Shown here: positions 59,657 through 64,000 of the stretch, piece by piece
Layout: every line of letters starts with the position of its first letter
Position numbering within the stretch: position 1 is the first letter of the stretch
Program-made: the position numbers and the translations under genes
NCBI GenBank assembly: GCA_004794785.1
Contig: SJOL01001427.1
Coordinates: 516,927-580,926, forward strand
Source of the DNA: Opisthorchis felineus
Taxonomy: Eukaryota; Platyhelminthes; Trematoda; Opisthorchiida; Opisthorchiidae
Reading direction: 5' to 3'
DNA: 64,000 nt
The notes under the pieces: model-generated
What the model was told of the DNA's origin: nothing
Database searches by the model: none
Seen by the model: the letters and a program-made list of their open reading frames with translations, nothing else

Positions 59657-62097
59657 CCACTTCGACAGAACACTCCTTCAGGAGGACGGATACTTTCTAA
59701 ATGTGGTCTGCCAAGTGATCTCGTACGCTTCTTTCCCTTGTTTTTGAGTCGCCTGGAGCCAAAAAGTCGTGGGGCTACAGATAAGGTATTTAAAAATTAC
59801 AAGATGAGATACATATTTGATAACCAGCTTGCCGTTTCTCGTGCAAAGCTCCCAATTGCTGATGCTTGTGCTGGTAAATGCACGCGCCCCTTCTGTTAGG
59901 CAGTGTGGTTCCCGTGTATTCTCTTGTTCTCGGTGTTCGGGGTCCATTCTATACCATACAATGAGAAGCCTTATACATAGACTTTGATCTCTGCGGTTCC
60001 CTCGTCCAGAATCAGTGTCTGTGGGACTGCAATTAACCATTTCAATCCACCGCCGTCACCCTCTAATGACTTGTAGAAACAGTTTAACCGGATGGTTAAC
60101 AAACCGGAAGTCTAAGAAGCCCGAGAAGCCACAAAAGCTATAGGAAATTTAATGGTACAGTGGTGAATCCTGCTGTCCACTGTTCAGCATCCATGGAGAT
60201 CAACCTGCCTTCGGTGTTCTAAGATAGTTGGCCACAAACCAGGAGGCGGTTTGGGGAAACCCAAAGTTGGTTGCCGTTAGTTTTTTTGGCTTGCTGACCA
60301 CTGGTGTCCAATGTCGACTCCATCACGTCGACTCTTGTGATAATGACCTCGCCGGCTGCGAGCTTGTCCTAAATTGATCGTTCACACGACTCAGTAGTGT
60401 AGTTGTTTATTTGGCGGCCGGTCTGGAAAACAAACAGGTGCAGCTGTAAGGCAGTCCGCAAAAGATCTGCCCATAACTGTGACTTTGCCTGAGGCACTGA
60501 ATCCCAGCTGAAAGTGCCGCAGAACTTTTTCGCTCCAGAACAGAGGATATCGCAGCCCGCTCGTTTATAATGTGGTACTAAGATTAGTGCATTGTTGCGC
60601 CAGTTCAAAGCAGGAGATGACCATGTGTTAGTCTGCGCGTAGTCATGCGCTACGCGACAAACAAAATAGAGCCCTTGTTGCCACTCTGATCCTTCAAAAT
60701 TACAGTGGAATTGTTGGCAGAGATGTGCCTATTGGGGAACTTGTCGAGAGGAAGCTCGCTCAACTGACAGTAACCTATGTTTGACACCTACACCGAGATA
60801 AAAGATAGAGGACACAGACGACGCACCTTGGGTTGACGTTTTTTGATGCCTCAACCTTGTGAATGCTTGACAAATGGTGTTGACCACACATTAAGATGAA
60901 TTCCTGCATTCCTGCGTTTTCGATCATTTCAGCAACAAATTGAATCACAGTGATCAACTGACAGGTTTTGAAGTGATGCGAGCGAAATCACCGCAGTGTC
61001 GATTCGCTTTCTGCTTTCCAAGCAATTCGAGTATTCCTGGGAGCATAATGTTTGGTAGAATTCAGCGCAAAAGCTGTTTACAATGTGGAAAATATGGATT
61101 TTCATTTTAACACAAAGTAAGTGAATGGTCTTCCGTGGAAGCTGCCTCCAAAATGTCCATGTTGCAAAGTGAGGTAAGTATCCAATTGCGTTTGCTATCA
61201 GCCACACCAGTGTAACACTGATTTTTTAGTAAAACACTAATGTTTTCTTTCATTTAGTTCAGGGCGCCAGTGCCACCATTATTGTGGCGCACCACAAAAA
61301 CCCCACACCAACCTGTCCAGGACGCATGTAATCATCAAGACGTGTAATAAAATATAAGGTCCTCTTGTTTTAGCCACAACGCCTTCTTTTCCGAGCTAAG
61401 CGTGTTAGGTCAAACGCATCTCGCAGGTTTAGTGTGTATCAAATACCCGGGCACACACGTTAGTCGTGCACGTGAGCCAGTTTCGTGTAGCTCGATAGAA
61501 TGAGTAGCACTGACCGACTTTAACCCATTTAGAGGAGCAAGCCCCCTACGGATCTTACGTCAATGCGTATACTGTCGGTTATAATAAATTTTGCACACTA
61601 CTTTGGCTTCAGGATACATTTTATTTTCATCTTATACTCCTTATATTACTTTATTTTATTAAACTGTATAACGGGTACTCGGTATGGCAGCACAACACTC
61701 GACGTTCACAAACATAAAGTGATGGCTCATGCCAAATCGGAAATGCACAGTTACAGAAAGCACTGTTGGTTAAGTTACGGGGCACGCAGAGGCTCCGTAA
61801 CAGAAAAGCAGTTCGGAGCAAGCAACAGCATGCCTGTGTTGAATCAGAAACGCTGACCACAACTTGGGTACGGAGCAGAAAGAGTTCAACGTCACCCAGG
61901 GACTATACATGCGGTACAAAAGCCTGACGCCTACAGCAGCTCGGCGGAATGTACACTCATGATGCCATAAAAAGGTACCAGAAAGTGCGGTCTTACATTT
62001 GATCATTTTACACTCTCCCTCCTGCAGCTGGCACTCTCTCTCACCAGTGCCCGAGAGAAGAGTTTTGTGTCAGGCGTGCTGACAGCGACTGTGTGGT

Positions 62098-63060
62098 GTG
62101 AGAGACAATGAGTTGTTGATGGAGTATCATCATGGTCAGATAAAAAAGCAGACTTTAACTCGCTATACTACAGATAGAGAACGGCAAATAGAATTTCTGC
62201 AGGAACTGCGATGTTTGGATCACCTTCGCCAATGGTTAGAGCAAGAGTACGAGTCCAGACGGCCTGAACTATTGGTGCTCTTTGGTTTCAAGCGTGTGTT
62301 TGATTTTGTCGACCGGTCGCTCTTCTCAATATCTTTTTGCAAAATGACATGCCCTAAAAGTTTGCAAATATCATGCACTGAAAGTACTCACATACCTGTG
62401 GGCGCGTGAGAGTGTATGGGGAACTCCCCACAAGCTTTAGTGCAAACACTAACGTCCGCCAAGGCGTACATTCCCTCCAATTTACTTAATTTTGTCGATG
62501 ATGAGGCATTGAGTTAGCACAGAAAGGTTTCAGAACCCCGGTATTCAAATCAATCAAGACAAAGACTTTGCAGACCCGGAATATGTGGATGGCATTGTTG
62601 TCATTTTTGAGAAGGAGCAAGGAGCGCACTCAATGCTACAATAGCTGACCAAGGTCATCCATTCCTTCGGCGTGTGCTTCTACCTCAAGTAGAGCGACAC
62701 CATGCCGTGGAAGGTCGAGTCCTTAAGCATGCCTCTGGAAGTTCAACAAGTGATACTGGATGTTTTGGAAAGCCATACGTGTCTTAGAAACTGCACCATA
62801 TCGTACGGTGATGTGACAAGTGAAGTCAGTGCGTGAATATCGAAGTCCATAATTACCTTTATCATTCTGCGGCGCCTGTGGCACCAAGAACGCGTTTTTT
62901 GGATCTCATAAGACGCGTATATCGTTCTGCAACGTTGGCTGTTTTGTTGAACGGCGGTGAAACTTAGCGACCTCTCGTGGAGGATCGGAGATGTCTTCGA
63001 ATCTTTAACGACGGGTGACATGGGACTGTTGCAGGAATCGGGTTGAGCCTGCAAATTCTC
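62098..63060 (+). mobile_element. LINE reverse-transcriptase relic
   Basis: Degraded RTE/CR1-type reverse transcriptase. FGFKRVFDFVDRSLF (about 62281-62325) corresponds to the first catalytic block (normally D-x-KAAFDSVDR). Downstream, in other frames, EYVDGIVVIFEKEQGA (about 62580-62627) corresponds to the YADD block, with both invariant positions altered. LRRLWHQERVFW (about 62867-62903) corresponds to 'LRHLW'. Frameshifts and stops abound. The 103-codon frame at 62098-62409 is the longest intact piece. It appears to be a different subfamily from the copies in introns 6 and 8. Confidence 0.75.
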
Positions 63061-63553
63061 AATGAGGTGATTAGGGGACGGGCGTTTTTTTAAGCAGATG
63101 GGAATTCACTCAAAGCTTGTATCCAATGCAGCAAGCTAAGTTGGCTGGGATCTCTTCTGTGCACGTTAAGTTAACACCTGCCAAGAAAAACGCGGTTTTC
63201 ATACCTAATTTAGAATGGCGAAAACATAGAGATGGAAAGAGTTTGTATGGCAGAAGAGAACAACGATTCTTACAAAACGTTTGGGTGCCGCTAGTGCTGT
63301 CCGCCTTCCAGGATGGGTCCACGTGACCTTCGCTGTATTTGGCTGGAGACACGGAACCATAGGTATGGTAACCAATTTCAGAGGCATTCATGTTGTCAGT
63401 ACGTTGTCGGTACGTAATTGCTGCGCGATACGTTCGAAATCGGTTTCGTTCTTTCCTCGTGCGAATTTGTGAAAGAATTCTTTCACTGTTCAATCCGCTA
63501 CAGAGTTCACACGTGTCATTTGTTGAATTTTTTCACTCTAACACAACATTTAC
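63061..63553. other. Unassigned spacer
   Basis: Lies between two retroelement pieces. No recognisable coding or RNA features. Confidence 0.4.
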
Positions 63554-64000
63554 GTGATGACATCTGTCATTTCGCACTCAGTTCCTATTTGGCACTCATT
63601 CTCAATGTTGACCCAAATCAGGACAAGCCGCTCTCAGCAGCCATCGTTGGACCACAACAGATTTGGACGAGACGGGTGTCCGTCGAATGTAAGGCGTGGT
63701 ATGCAATGCCACTCCTGCAAGGCTTGGTGGCACTTTAAATGCACGGGTTTACAGGACGACCAGGTAAGCCACCTGGCCAACTCTCCTGACCCATTTGTCT
63801 GCGTCAGTTGCCTTTACCTTAAGGGGGCAATGCTTTCCACAACTAAGAAGACGGCTACCAAAAAACGGAACCAAAACTGCACCGCAAAATCGAATAGGCC
63901 AGTGTGACTGTTCCGCTTTAATCGGGACACTCGAAGCCAAGCTGGAGCTTCTTTCCAAAGCTCTGGAGGATGCAAACGCAAAGAATACAGCGACATGGAC
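63554..64000 (+). pseudogene. PHD-like zinc finger of a LINE ORF1 (runs off the window)
   Basis: The frame to 63907 encodes CHSCKAWWHFKCTGLQDDQV and, about 25 residues after the WWH, CVSC. These match the second half of a PHD finger (C-x2-C, WxxHxxC, C-x2-C). The first Cys pair is incomplete. A lysine-rich stretch follows (TTKKTATKKRNQNC). After a frame change, LEAKLELLSKALEDANAK (about 63930-63983) reads as an amphipathic, probably coiled-coil helix. PHD plus coiled coil is typical of ORF1 proteins of CR1-like LINEs in animals. The missing Cys and the frameshift suggest a decayed copy; a host PHD protein exon is the less likely alternative. Confidence 0.55.

Larger units (their letters stand above)
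53954..62097. other. Unassigned DNA with an AT microsatellite and paired poly(A) signals
   Basis: No gene is supported. Frames such as 55166-55567, 56428-56757 and 58607-59020 lack domains, and I see no convincing exon chain. A tRNA-like B box (GGTTCGAATTC) occurs near 58078. Two AATAAA hexamers (56910-56915 and 56923-56928) lie 4.5 kb beyond the transporter stop and could end a transcript or a retroelement tail. Confidence 0.4.

Noticed and set aside
1..64000. CRISPR arrays, rRNA genes, prophage or bacterial insertion sequences
   Set aside because: No regularly spaced short repeats, rRNA-like blocks or bacterial gene organisation were seen anywhere.

Overview
This window is eukaryotic. It holds one intron-rich gene set in repeat-dense DNA, with no bacterial-style operons. 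The gene encodes a facilitative glucose transporter (GLUT/SLC2 family). Five of its first introns are only 32-41 nt and its later introns reach 18.6 kb, a pattern known from parasitic flatworms. The mobile elements are APE-type non-LTR retrotransposons, a Ty3/gypsy LTR element and a tRNA-derived SINE. Together these suggest a digenean fluke. The SINE looks to me like one I associate with opisthorchiid liver flukes, but that is recall and not a search result.

Layout. 1-2536: no gene, but a diverged ~75 bp direct repeat. 2537-6354: a degenerate Ty3/gypsy element with both LTRs, interrupted by a 954-base run of N. 6355-15727: mostly unassigned DNA with a minus-strand CR1/jockey-like LINE relic (10139-11090). 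15728-16560: a second CR1/jockey-like relic on the plus strand. 17722-19299: three SINE copies; one has a clean ~10 bp target-site duplication.

21577-52429: the glucose transporter gene, rebuilt here as 11 coding exons giving 536 residues, or 516 residues if translation reads through into intron 9. All exon phases agree and every intron starts GT and ends AG. Intron 6 carries a sense LINE. Introns 7 and 8 carry two closely matching, oppositely oriented copies of an unknown ~700 bp repeat that flank exon 8. Intron 8 also carries a nearly complete antisense LINE (44210-46960) and a sense LINE fragment (37860-38690).

52430-64000: three more SINE copies (53.0-53.95 kb), long unassigned DNA, an AT microsatellite, a LINE reverse-transcriptase relic (62098-63060) and, at the right edge, a PHD-like zinc finger and helix typical of LINE ORF1.

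The only gene I consider a functional host gene is the transporter. It would carry host-derived glucose across the worm's membranes. Most other open frames are chance or transposon remnants.
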